In this document: one piece after another, positions 1-7,861 of the stretch
Layout of the letters: every line of letters starts with the position of its first letter
How positions within the stretch are numbered: the stretch's first letter is position 1
Assembly: GCF_902804485.1 (NCBI RefSeq)
Contig: NZ_CADCST010000053.1
Coordinates: forward strand, 1-64,000
Direction: 5' to 3'
DNA length: 64,000 bases
DNA from: Flavobacterium collinsii
GTDB lineage: Bacteria; Bacteroidota; Bacteroidia; Flavobacteriales; Flavobacteriaceae
Notes under the pieces: model-generated
What the model saw: the letters and a program-made list of their open reading frames with translations, nothing else
Database searches by the model: none
Told to the model about the DNA's origin: nothing
Translations under genes and position numbers: made by a program

Positions 1-94
1 CGCGTTCTATTTCCTGAACAACTTGTAATTTAAAAGACATAGAGTAGTCTTTTTGTGTACGCTTTACATAGCGTATTTCTTGAGGTACTTCCAT
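1..94 (-). CDS. IS3-type transposase OrfA, N-terminal part (cut by window edge)
   Basis: The minus strand has an ATG at 94 that opens a frame running off the left edge of the window. The 31 visible codons begin MEVPQEIRYVKRTQKDYSMS and continue FKLQVVQEIER. This resembles the start of the HTH OrfA protein of IS3-family elements in Flavobacteria, which binds the element ends before OrfB carries out strand transfer. Only the beginning is visible, so the rest of OrfA and OrfB cannot be checked. Identification rests on recall of the family and not on a search. Confidence 0.6.
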   Translation of the reverse strand, partial: MEVPQEIRYVKRTQKDYSMSFKLQVVQEIER

Positions 95-133
95 AATGAC
101 ACTTTTTGTGTATCGCTATTTCAGGACTAGACA
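1..133 (-). mobile_element. End of an IS3-type insertion sequence
   Basis: Upstream of the OrfA start the minus strand reads outward to TGTCTAGTCCTGAAATAGCG, whose outer end is at 133. Elements of this family begin with TG and have a short leader before OrfA, so 133 is my best estimate of the terminal base. The opposite end lies outside the window, so inverted repeats and target duplication cannot be verified. Confidence 0.5.
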
Positions 134-145
134 TCTGTTAAATAT

Positions 146-180
146 AAAAAAATCATTCATCGAAAGTGGATGATTTTTTT
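146..180 (+). terminator. Rho-independent terminator next to the IS end
   Basis: A 13-bp stem (146-158 with 166-178, one G-T wobble) closes a short loop and has an A-run on one side and a T-run on the other, so it could work in both directions. It begins only about 13 bases from the IS end. It probably belonged to a gene that now lies on the far side of the element. Confidence 0.6.
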
Positions 181-187
181 ATATTTG
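180..187 (+). promoter_or_regulatory. -7 box TATATTTG for the GIN-domain gene
   Basis: An exact match to the Bacteroidota -7 consensus TAnnTTTG lies 22 bases before the start codon at 210. I see no convincing TTG at -33, so this is a candidate only. Confidence 0.4.
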
Positions 188-209
188 TCAAAATCAAATC
201 TTAGAATTA

Positions 210-1079
210 ATGAAAAAAAATACAGCCTTACTCCTATTATTATTGATTACTACTTTAACTTTTGCTCAACGAAGGGAAAAAATAAAAGGTTCTAAAATTG
301 TAACTACCTCCGTAAAAGAAGTTGGTGCATTTGATGGCATTGAAGCTGATGACAATTTAGAAGTATACCTAGAACGAGGTGAGAAAAACGAAATTAGAAT
401 CGAAGCCGATGACAACCTGCACGAGATCATTGGAATGGATTTAAGAGAAAAAGTGCTTCGCCTGTACACCACCAAAGAGAGTACTATTTTCAAAAAACTG
501 GTTGTTCACGTTATCTATACAAGTTCATTAAAAACGGCAATCGCTAAAAATGAGGCTGTAATTTATGCGATTCAGGAGCTTCAGTTAGATGATATCACTT
601 TCCACAGCTTTGATTACGCCAAATTATTACTAAACGTAAACTCTAAAAAATTCAGTTTGTTTGCAGATGACAAATCTAAAACTGAACTGAACTTAAAATC
701 AGAAGATGCTACTTTACAGCTAAGCAAAAATTCTTCGATTAAAACACTAGTTTCTGCTATAAAATTTAAATGTGATTTATACCAAAAAACAACGGCCGCT
801 ATTGAAGGTATTGCCGAAAAAGCAACTATCCGTTTAGACAATAACTCTGTTTTTACAGGAGTTAAATTTACTTTAAAAGAAGCCAATATTACCACCGAAG
901 GTTCTGCCGTTGCTACTATACTAGCTGAAAACACGCTGGCAATTGCAGCCGGAGACAAATCAGAAATCTCTTTATTTGGTAACCCAAAAATAGATCTTAC
1001 CCATTTTAGCGAGGAAGCCAAACTGATCAAGAAACCAAGTCCGGTAAAAGCTAAAGCAGCTACGCCATTGCAGGGGTAG
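210..1079 (+). CDS. Exported GIN-domain (DUF2807) protein
   Basis: A 289-aa protein with a signal peptide (MKKNTALLLLLLITTLTFAQ, cleaved after about residue 19) followed by a body rich in short beta-strand repeats. The opening 'VKEVGAFDGIEADDNLEVYLERGEKNE' region (residues 35-61) is typical of the head GIN domain, DUF2807, a beta-helix-like fold found in exported Bacteroidota proteins. No catalytic motif is visible and the function of the family is not established. It is not a lipoprotein, since no lipobox Cys follows the signal. The start is supported by the signal peptide and a -7 box 22 bases upstream. The gene is convergent with trxB. Confidence 0.75.
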   Translation: MKKNTALLLLLLITTLTFAQRREKIKGSKIVTTSVKEVGAFDGIEADDNLEVYLERGEKNEIRIEADDNLHEIIGMDLREKVLRLYTTKESTIFKKLVVHVIYTSSLKTAIAKNEAVIYAIQELQLDDITFHSFDYAKLLLNVNSKKFSLFADDKSKTELNLKSEDATLQLSKNSSIKTLVSAIKFKCDLYQKTTAAIEGIAEKATIRLDNNSVFTGVKFTLKEANITTEGSAVATILAENTLAIAAGDKSEISLFGNPKIDLTHFSEEAKLIKKPSPVKAKAATPLQG

Positions 1080-1096
1080 AGTTTGTGGTTTGGAAA

Positions 1097-1375
1097 GGTT
1101 TCAAGTTTCAGGTTTCAAGTTGGAATGAGGGGAATTGATAAAGCGATAATGAACACCTAACCTACTAATCTCGCAGAAACGCAAAGACGCAAAGTTTTTA
1201 CTTTTTAAAATATACCGGGCTGACTAACTGGTAAACAAAAAACAAAAAGTCCATTCGCAAAAACGAATGGACTTTTTCTATTTTAAGAGTTCCAACAACT
1301 TGAAACTTGAAACTTTCAGACTTGAAACTCTGCTTTGTTCCTTTGCACCTTTGTTCCTTTGTTCCTTTGCATCTA
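1097..1375. repeat. Convergent-junction repeats around a terminator
   Basis: The 333 bases between the GIN gene and trxB hold no gene. GTTTCAAG-type words at 1097-1123 are inverted at 1292-1314, enclosing the terminator at 1244-1281. A CGCAGAAACGCAAAGACGCAA word lies near 1172-1193, split here by a single extra base from the usual form. A CCTTTGTT/CCTTTGCA minisatellite covers about 1335-1372. The same words recur elsewhere in the window (16459-16507, 17152-17278, 53488-53533). Confidence 0.6.
1244..1281 (-). terminator. Strong bidirectional terminator between GIN gene and trxB
   Basis: A perfect 14-bp stem (1244-1257 with 1264-1277) closes a 6-nt CAAAAA loop. The arms begin and end in A/T runs, so it can stop transcription of trxB from one side and the GIN gene from the other. 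Confidence 0.85.
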
Positions 1376-1412
1376 AAACTTAGAACCTAAGAACCTCAGC
1401 TCCTTAGAACCT

Positions 1413-2360
1413 TTACTCCTTAGCAGCAAGATATCTCTCTGCATCCAGAGCAGCCATACATCCGGTACCCGCAGCAGTAATTGCCTGACGGTATACATGA
1501 TCTGCAGCATCTCCGGCTACGAAAACACCTTCTACATTTGTTTTAGAAGTTCCCGGAACATTTACGATATAACCGGTTTCATCAAGTGTGATGTAATCTG
1601 CAAAAATATCTGTATTTGGTTTATGACCAATAGCAACGAAAAATCCGGTTGCCGGAATGTCAAAAATTTCGCCAGTAGTTTTGTTTTTTGCTTTTATAGC
1701 ATGTACAACGCTATCGTCTCCTAAAACTTCAACAGTATCGTGATTCATTAAAATCTCGATGTTTTCGGTTTTACGAACGCGCTCTTCCATGATTTTTGAA
1801 GCTCTGAATTTTTCACTTCTTACCAACATCGTTACTTTTTTACAAAGTTTAGACAAGTAATGTGCTTCCTCACAAGCCGAATCTCCTGCCCCAACAATAA
1901 CAACTTCCTGATTACGGTAGAAAAACCCGTCACAAACAGCACAAGCCGAAACTCCGCCTCCCATTTGCAAATAATGCTGCTCTGATGGCAAGCCTAAATA
2001 TTTAGCCGAAGCTCCTGTAGAAATAATAACAGTTTCACAGTGTAACTCGATTGTATCGTTAATCCAAACTTTATGAATATCTCCTGAAAAATCAACTTTA
2101 GTAGCCCATCCATCACGAATATCAGAACCAAAACGTTTTGCTTGTTCTTGTAATTGAATCATCATCTCCGGTCCTGTAACACCATCAACATAGCCCGGGA
2201 AATTTTCTACTTCATTAGTTGTAGTCAATTGACCTCCTGGTTGCATTCCCTGATATAAAACTGGATTCATATTTGCTCTGGCAGCATAAATAGCAGCAGT
2301 GTAACCCGCTGGGCCGGAACCAATAATTAGGCATTTAATTTTTTCGATTGTATCTGACAT
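1413..2360 (-). CDS. trxB: Thioredoxin-disulfide reductase
   Basis: A 315-aa cytoplasmic flavoenzyme that passes electrons from NADPH through FAD and a redox disulfide to thioredoxin. Visible are the FAD-binding GSGPAG at residues 14-19, the active-site CAVC at 140-143, the NADPH-binding GAGDSA near 157, and the C-terminal FAD contact GVFVAGDAAD. Length is normal for the low-Mr bacterial enzyme. It stands alone, with its own -7 box at 2390-2397 and a strong terminator at 1244-1281. A thioredoxin domain that could be a relative of its substrate lies in the lipoprotein at 47640, but that one is predicted to be exported. Confidence 0.97.
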   Translation of the reverse strand: MSDTIEKIKCLIIGSGPAGYTAAIYAARANMNPVLYQGMQPGGQLTTTNEVENFPGYVDGVTGPEMMIQLQEQAKRFGSDIRDGWATKVDFSGDIHKVWINDTIELHCETVIISTGASAKYLGLPSEQHYLQMGGGVSACAVCDGFFYRNQEVVIVGAGDSACEEAHYLSKLCKKVTMLVRSEKFRASKIMEERVRKTENIEILMNHDTVEVLGDDSVVHAIKAKNKTTGEIFDIPATGFFVAIGHKPNTDIFADYITLDETGYIVNVPGTSKTNVEGVFVAGDAADHVYRQAITAAGTGCMAALDAERYLAAKE

Positions 2361-2389
2361 AATATGATTGTATTATTAATTAATGGTCA

Positions 2390-2397
2390 CAAAAATA
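2390..2397 (-). promoter_or_regulatory. -7 box TATTTTTG for trxB
   Basis: On the minus strand an exact TAnnTTTG lies 29 bases before the trxB start. The -33 region has no clear TTG. Confidence 0.4.
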
Positions 2398-2655
2398 AGT
2401 TTTTATTGTCGGAAATAAGAATTCATTTAATTAGTTTTAACTATTCTCAAATAGAGAATTTAATACTGTAAAGAATTTAAAAATCTTTTCTCTCTTTCTC
2501 TTTATAATTAATCGATAAGATCATTTGAACTTCACTCAGAACAACAGACCAATTTCTGTTTAAAATTCCTGTTATTTCAGCGCTTTTACCCCCTTGAGAT
2601 CTCCTTTACAACCAAAAGAACCCGCCACTTTTAAAATCTGAATTTGATTTTTAGT
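2398..2655. other. Intergenic region between divergent trxB and the esterase gene
   Basis: No gene, RNA or clear hairpin is seen in this AT-rich divergent region. It should contain the upstream parts of both promoters. Confidence 0.5.
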
Positions 2656-2663
2656 TATATTTG
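2656..2663 (+). promoter_or_regulatory. -7 box TATATTTG for the esterase gene
   Basis: An exact TAnnTTTG. Transcription would begin near 2670, which lies after the ATG at 2666 and about 40 bases before the ATG at 2711. This favours the downstream start. Confidence 0.45.
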
Positions 2664-2710
2664 ACATGACTACTGATCGATTGTTCGAAAACAAAACACT
2701 AGATATCAAT

Positions 2711-4600
2711 ATGAAAACAAAGGGTTATTTTTTGTACTTCGTATGGTGCATGATCCAGATTGTATCCGGACAGTCCTCACAATCAGACAAAATTCGCTTT
2801 TTAGATTTCACTCCTGTCATTGACGGAAAACTGGATCGTAAACTGATACATTTTAAGCAAAAGGAATTTAATCATTTCTTTCCGTTCGACAATCCGGCTG
2901 CGAGTCGTGCTAAGATCACTTACCTAATAGCCTATACTCCAACGCATCTCTATTTGTATATTGAGACTCCAGCTGATAGTATTACCTATCGGGACAGAGG
3001 ATTTATTAATGGTGACGGATTCAAATTACTGCTTGCAAAACCCCAAAAGGACTCCCTCACTGACGAATACTATGATATTGCATTTTCGCCTTCAAAGGAC
3101 AAAAAATACTGGGCAAGAAAAAGAATCTGGGACTACAACAGAAATCAAAGCCATGGAAAAAAGCTAAGTACCGAAACCCGTTTTGAGGAAATAGTTTATA
3201 ATGGGAAGTGCGGTTTTGAAGTTTTATTAGCCTGGAAAGATGTCGATCCCTATCATCCCTGGTTTTCAGAGCAGTTGGGATACAACCTCTATTTTGCGAA
3301 AGCAATTGCAAACGATGCTGCTACTGGTTATTCGGTTGTTAAAGATGAGGGAATTTGGGATGAGGAAATTCCGAAAAGAAACTTCATTCCACTCGTTTTT
3401 GAAAAACCAAAAAGGATCAATAAATCCGTTTTGATTGCTAAGCTCACCAGAAGAAACATCCGTGTTCATGATTCTTTTCCCGTAGATTTGATGGCGCTAT
3501 CAAAAACAACTGAAATTCGGCCAGTTCAAATCACTATTCGAAACGATTCTTCAAAAATAATTCTGGATACAAAAATCGACTGTAGTCTTAAAAACAAAAC
3601 ACAGCACAAACTTACTTCCCTTAAATACAGTATTTTAAAAGCAGGTCTTTATCATTTTTTTAGCCGCTCAGGCAACGATACCATCGGACAATATGATTTC
3701 GTTGTTTTTCCTAAATTTGATTTTGACAGCATCCGTTCGCAAATTGTACAAAATCAATATCGCTTAGAGTACGAAACCGTAAATACCCTATTATTCAAAG
3801 CAAATGAGGTTGAGAAGCAGCTGCACCAATTAAAACCTTATGAAACCGGAAAGAAAATATTGGACAAATACTTCCTTTTTGAAACAGAACTACATTCTTT
3901 TTTAAAAGAAAATGATCCCTATAAAGGGATTACAAAACCTTACAGAAGAGCTTTTAAATCAAAGTATGATAACAGCTTCCAACCTTATACCATAAAGCTG
4001 CCCCAAGACTACTCCCCCACAAAAAAATACCCTCTTCTGGTATTTCTCCATGGCAGTGGGCAGGACGAACAAGGAGTGTTGAATCAGACAAGAAGCGGTG
4101 GTAATTTCATTGAAATTGCTCCGTTTGCCAGAGACATGTACAACTGTTACGATTCCGACAGCTCACAAAAAGATATTATGGAAGCCATAGAAGATGTAAT
4201 GGATCATTTTCCAGTCGACAAAAGTAAAATGGTTATCGCAGGATTTTCTATGGGTGGTTACGGTGCCTTGCGAACCTATTATCAGCACCCTGAGCTTTAC
4301 AAAGGGGTTGCTGTATTTGCAGGCCATCCGGATTTGGCAAATGAGTGGCTGGGTTCCGGACATCCGAGTTTTTTAGAAGACCAATTTCTTGCTCCTTTTT
4401 CAAAAATCCCTGTCTTTGTTTACCATGGAAGAAAAGACGGTGCTCTACCGGTTGCCAAAGCAGAAGAATTAATACGTAAACTTAAATCGAATGGAATTGT
4501 TGTAACCGAAAGAATAATGGATGACAAAACCCACGAATACCCTGATGACGAAACAAATAAAATTTATTTTGAGTGGTTGACCAAAATCACTGAAAAATAA
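2711..4600 (+). CDS. Secreted esterase/peptidase-like alpha/beta hydrolase with N-terminal CBM9-like domain
   Basis: From ATG 2711 the product is 629 aa with a signal peptide (MKTKGYFLYFVWCMIQIVSG). An in-frame ATG at 2666 would add 15 polar residues ahead of that signal and overlaps the -7 box, so I reject it. The first roughly 200 residues (FTPVIDGKLD...) look like the CBM9/DOMON-like beta-sandwich found on exported Bacteroidota enzymes. The C-terminal part is an alpha/beta hydrolase of the prolyl-oligopeptidase/PHB-depolymerase type, with an oxyanion-loop FLHGSGQDEQG, nucleophile motif GFSMGG, and Asp and His expected in GRKDGALP and KTHEYP. The substrate is unknown; an ester or short peptide is likely. 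It is convergent with the T9SS protein gene. Confidence 0.75.
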   Translation: MKTKGYFLYFVWCMIQIVSGQSSQSDKIRFLDFTPVIDGKLDRKLIHFKQKEFNHFFPFDNPAASRAKITYLIAYTPTHLYLYIETPADSITYRDRGFINGDGFKLLLAKPQKDSLTDEYYDIAFSPSKDKKYWARKRIWDYNRNQSHGKKLSTETRFEEIVYNGKCGFEVLLAWKDVDPYHPWFSEQLGYNLYFAKAIANDAATGYSVVKDEGIWDEEIPKRNFIPLVFEKPKRINKSVLIAKLTRRNIRVHDSFPVDLMALSKTTEIRPVQITIRNDSSKIILDTKIDCSLKNKTQHKLTSLKYSILKAGLYHFFSRSGNDTIGQYDFVVFPKFDFDSIRSQIVQNQYRLEYETVNTLLFKANEVEKQLHQLKPYETGKKILDKYFLFETELHSFLKENDPYKGITKPYRRAFKSKYDNSFQPYTIKLPQDYSPTKKYPLLVFLHGSGQDEQGVLNQTRSGGNFIEIAPFARDMYNCYDSDSSQKDIMEAIEDVMDHFPVDKSKMVIAGFSMGGYGALRTYYQHPELYKGVAVFAGHPDLANEWLGSGHPSFLEDQFLAPFSKIPVFVYHGRKDGALPVAKAEELIRKLKSNGIVVTERIMDDKTHEYPDDETNKIYFEWLTKITEK

Positions 4601-4723
4601 ACATCCTAATTTAAATAACACCAAAAAAAACATATCCCCGGTACATATTTTAAGATTCTTATCGAATAACAATCATTCAACCAAAACAAAGCCCAAAAAA
4701 ACAATCCTAAAAAAATTAGACCA

Positions 4724-4757
4724 AATCTTATTCTATAATAAATCTTATTCTATAATA
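4724..4757. repeat. 17-bp tandem duplication over a stop codon
   Basis: The 17-bp unit AATCTTATTCTATAATA occurs twice in a row (4724-4740 and 4741-4757). The second copy holds the last codons and the stop of the minus-strand gene 4745-6448; the first lies just beyond the stop. Confidence 0.95.
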
Positions 4758-6448
4758 AGTTTCTCGTTTGATTCCGCTCCATCCTGTCTTACTTTGAGGA
4801 TATAGACTCCTTTTTGTAAGCTCTCCATATTTACTTCTCTATTTGTAGTTGAAACAAAAAAAACCATTCTCCCCGACATATCAAATATTTTTACATCCTT
4901 CATAGCAGTCGATTTAGTTTCTATATATACCTTTCCTTGTTGTACAGGATTGGGATAGACTACAAAACCTTCGATCTTATTACTGATCACTCCCAAACTT
5001 TTTTCGGTTGTAATGGTATACGTTTTTGCTGTACCATCCTGAGATGTAACTTCTATCGTAATAACGGTACTGGTTCCAGAGACCAAATCTATTTTTTGTG
5101 AAGGATTCCCACTAGTCACTGCTACCCCATTTACTTTTATCGTCGCATTGGTATCACCGCTGATCGGAGTAACTGTTATACTACTGACTCCGACAGGTAC
5201 TCTTGCATAGTAATCAATAACTTCTGGTTGAAAAAATGCGGTCAAGGATCCGGCACTCAACGTTAAATAATTCAAACTAGCTGGATTATTTGGCGTAGTA
5301 ACTGTTGCGGGATTACCTATGCTTGTAGTAGTCAAATAAGAAGGATAATATTGACTTCCATTAAATTCCATTACCATTACCTGATAAGTTACTCCAGGAC
5401 GTAAACCACTGATATTTAACTCACTTACATCATTATGAGAAATAATATACCAACCTGTTGTACCTATCTGATCTCCCCAACCAAAATCAGGATCAGCCTG
5501 ATAATAACCTTCGATCAGTTCAGGAACAGGATGAGGGTCAGGAACAGTATAATCATTTGTATTTGCCCTCATCAATACAGTTCTTCCTTCTCCGTTACCG
5601 TTTGCCCAGTTTAAAGTTGTTGTATTTCTTGTTGTATTGGTAAAAGTAAGGTCTTTAGTCTGGATTGTCGGCAATGGTAAGAGTCGGTAAATATTTATCT
5701 TATATATTTTTACAGCACCATCCTGAGCTGTAACTTCTATTGTAATAAGATTAGAATTGGCAGAAAGCGTACCCACTTGAAGATTGCCAATCGCTTGTGA
5801 AGGATTCCCGTTAGTCACTACTACCCCATTTACTTTTACCGTCGCATTAGCATCAGTGGTGACTGGCGTTACCGTTATGCCACTAACGCTATTGGGTACT
5901 CTGGCAATATAATCTGTAGTTCCGGGAGACAAAACGGTAACCAATGCCCCCGCACTCAGACTCAAATTACTCAAAGTAGCCACATTGCTCAGCGTAGTAA
6001 CTGTTGCAGGATTACCTGCGCTTGTAGTAGTCAAATAAGAAGGATAATGTGGTAAAACGTTAAACTCCAACACGATTGCCTGATACGTCTTTCCCGGGCT
6101 CAAACCGGTTATTACTACCTTATTATTTTGATTAGTTTTAAGAATAGTATACCAGCCTATTGTACCTATCTGATCGCCAACACCAAAGACTGTATCATCT
6201 TTAAGATAAATATTATCCGGCACGGGAGCGGAACCTACACCTTCACGCATAAATACAATTCTCCCCTCTCCATTCCCATTGGTCCAGTTCAATGTCGTTC
6301 CGGTTGATGTGGTATTGGTAAAAGTAAGATTGGAAGCTTGTATAGTAGGCACTGTCTGAGCATCCACCATTTGAAAAATTGATAAAAAAGCGATCACATA
6401 AACCAAAAAAGGCTTTTTCGAAAACAAGAAAGTAAAAGTACTATTCAT
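4745..6448 (-). CDS. T9SS-exported surface protein with two repeated beta-sandwich units
   Basis: A 567-aa protein with an N-terminal signal (ending near residue 30, MVDAQ), two long internal repeats and a C-terminal T9SS type A sorting domain (VVYPNPVQQGKVYIE..., MKDVKIFDMSGRMVF..., GVYILKVRQ). Each repeat starts with LTFTNTT...TTLNW(T/A)NGNGEGR and ends with a cadherin-like beta-sandwich: SLSAG...Y(I/Y)ARVP...ITVTP...ATVKVNGV..VTSGNPSQ and an ITIEVTAQDG strand. The repeats cover roughly residues 35-255 and 258-485. No catalytic residues are seen, so it is likely an adhesive or structural surface protein. Secretion through T9SS is inferred from the sorting domain. Confidence 0.8.
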   Translation of the reverse strand: MNSTFTFLFSKKPFLVYVIAFLSIFQMVDAQTVPTIQASNLTFTNTTSTGTTLNWTNGNGEGRIVFMREGVGSAPVPDNIYLKDDTVFGVGDQIGTIGWYTILKTNQNNKVVITGLSPGKTYQAIVLEFNVLPHYPSYLTTTSAGNPATVTTLSNVATLSNLSLSAGALVTVLSPGTTDYIARVPNSVSGITVTPVTTDANATVKVNGVVVTNGNPSQAIGNLQVGTLSANSNLITIEVTAQDGAVKIYKINIYRLLPLPTIQTKDLTFTNTTRNTTTLNWANGNGEGRTVLMRANTNDYTVPDPHPVPELIEGYYQADPDFGWGDQIGTTGWYIISHNDVSELNISGLRPGVTYQVMVMEFNGSQYYPSYLTTTSIGNPATVTTPNNPASLNYLTLSAGSLTAFFQPEVIDYYARVPVGVSSITVTPISGDTNATIKVNGVAVTSGNPSQKIDLVSGTSTVITIEVTSQDGTAKTYTITTEKSLGVISNKIEGFVVYPNPVQQGKVYIETKSTAMKDVKIFDMSGRMVFFVSTTNREVNMESLQKGVYILKVRQDGAESNEKLIIE

Positions 6449-7070
6449 ATCAAATTATTTTTTTTTAAGTTTTTAAATTACAACTCCAAACTTCGTCAAG
6501 GTTATTTTTGAAACTTTTGATAGTACTGCAACCTTATTCATCAAAGTATAAATCATTCTATCCCGAAGCAAAGTAACGTGTAAAAAAACAAGACACATGC
6601 GCAATTCAATAAATGGCGCAATAGATGTAATAACTGGAGTATTCATGTAATAACTGGATGATTTACTCAAATAAATGAGAAATAAAAAAATAGAGTACCA
6701 GCTATTTTGGACTGTTTATTTGTAAAAAAGGAGCCAACGGAGATGTGAGGCAAGTTGACTTTACTCCACCAGACAATTATCGTCAATAATGAATTTACAT
6801 TATCTGCTTTTTTTTGTGAGGTTATTTCCAGAAGTCCCCTTCGTCGAAAAATAAATAGGATGGTATGTACCTTTTATTAAAGACTTCATCTTTTTTTAAC
6901 CGGAGGAGGTTTTAAAAGCTAATATGACTTAATCAAGGATCAATACAAAATATTGAAGGCTGATAAGAGTTATTCCATCTATTAACGATTTCAGCTCTTC
7001 ATTTAAGAGATCATTTTATTACCGCTGATTTCACAATTAGTGTTCTCTTTCTGTATAAATATTTGAAATG
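6449..7070. other. Gene-free AT-rich stretch
   Basis: I see no plausible gene, RNA or strong hairpin here. Short open frames lack start context and recognisable protein features. The promoter of the T9SS protein gene should lie at the left end, but no exact TAnnTTTG was found. Confidence 0.5.
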
Positions 7071-7079
7071 TTTAAAAAA

Positions 7080-7333
7080 GGCTGAAAGCCCAAAAGCATA
7101 AAAATAGTGCAACGCACTATAAAGTAAGATAATGAATCATATTGCCCAGAAGAGGCATAAGCAGTTATAAATAAAGCATAAGATCCTGATTAAAAGCTGC
7201 TAACTTTCGGAAATATCATAAAATTAAGACATGTGCTTTTTGGGTTATGCTTTCGCCCTTACAGGGCTTAAAGAAGTGTTCACCATTATTCATAGCACTT
7301 CGTACCATGTTACTGCTAAGGCTCTTTCAGAGC
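7080..7333. repeat. Cluster of REP-like mini-hairpins with 3-nt loops
   Basis: Four perfect short inverted repeats, each closing a 3-nt loop, lie within 254 bases: GGCTgaaAGCC (7080-7090), ATAGTGCaacGCACTAT (7104-7120), GCCCTtacAGGGC (7255-7267) and GCTCTttcAGAGC (7321-7333). This design resembles the REP-type interspersed repeats I know from Bacteroidota intergenic DNA. No coding potential is seen across it, and no REP-associated transposase gene is present in the window. Confidence 0.6.
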
Positions 7334-7544
7334 AACAGATTCCAAATACTTATCTCTTATGGGGTAAGCTGTAAATTATTATTTTTACAATTAAGAAATT
7401 TTAGGAAAATGTAGATCTTTAAAAGATTGCAAAAGGCTACCACTTTCATTCCTAAAAAATCTACGGTAAAGAGAATACTATTTTTATCACTCCACAACTC
7501 TCCAATCCGATCCTTAATCAATGCTTCTGCAGGCTTCTTCATAA

Positions 7545-7584
7545 AGCAAAAAAAAAAGTCTTTTCAAAAAATGAAAAGACTTTT
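7545..7584 (-). terminator. Terminator of tRNA-Pro
   Basis: A 13-bp stem (7554-7566 with 7572-7584) begins directly after the tRNA 3' end and is followed, on the minus strand, by a run of ten T. Confidence 0.85.
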
Positions 7585-7585
7585 G

Positions 7586-7660
7586 TCGGGGTGGCAGGAT
7601 TCGAACCTGCGGCCTCCTGCTCCCAAAGCAGGCGCGATAACCGGGCTACGCTACACCCCG
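7586..7660 (-). tRNA. tRNA-Pro (anticodon TGG)
   Basis: Read on the minus strand, the 75-nt sequence starts CGGGGTG and ends CACCCCG plus discriminator A, giving a 7-bp acceptor stem. The anticodon stem is CCTGC/GCAGG around TTTGGGA, which gives anticodon TGG. The T-arm has GGTTCGAATCC. CCA is not encoded. The gene stands alone, with an ideal promoter just upstream and a terminator just downstream. Confidence 0.97.
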
Positions 7661-7670
7661 TAAGCGGGTG

Positions 7671-7700
7671 CAAAGATAGAACTATTTTTTACTTATCCAA
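7671..7700 (-). promoter_or_regulatory. Canonical Bacteroidota promoter of tRNA-Pro
   Basis: On the minus strand, TTG (7700-7698), 19 bases, then TATCTTTG (7678-7671). Both boxes match the TTG-N17-23-TAnnTTTG consensus, and the predicted start falls a few bases before the tRNA 5' end at 7660. Confidence 0.8.
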
Positions 7701-7861
7701 AACAATTTCAAAAATTAAAAGCATTTTTTATTTTCCAAACAAAACCAAGGCTTCAAAAGACAAATACTTTTCATTAAATTAATACGAAAAAAGCCAAAAA
7801 GCCCGCATCGTATCAAAATGTTATTATATTTACAATATCATAATATTAAACTCATTTCCAA

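Noticed and set aside
614..1030. 138-codon open frame on the minus strand within the GIN-domain gene
   Set aside because: Antisense shadow of a well-supported gene; no signal, domain or start context.
2666..2710. Upstream ATG of the esterase gene
   Set aside because: It adds 15 polar residues before a clear signal peptide and would lie before the predicted transcript start.
7357..7542. 61-codon frame between the hairpin cluster and tRNA-Pro
   Set aside because: No recognisable protein features or start context; it lies next to repeats.
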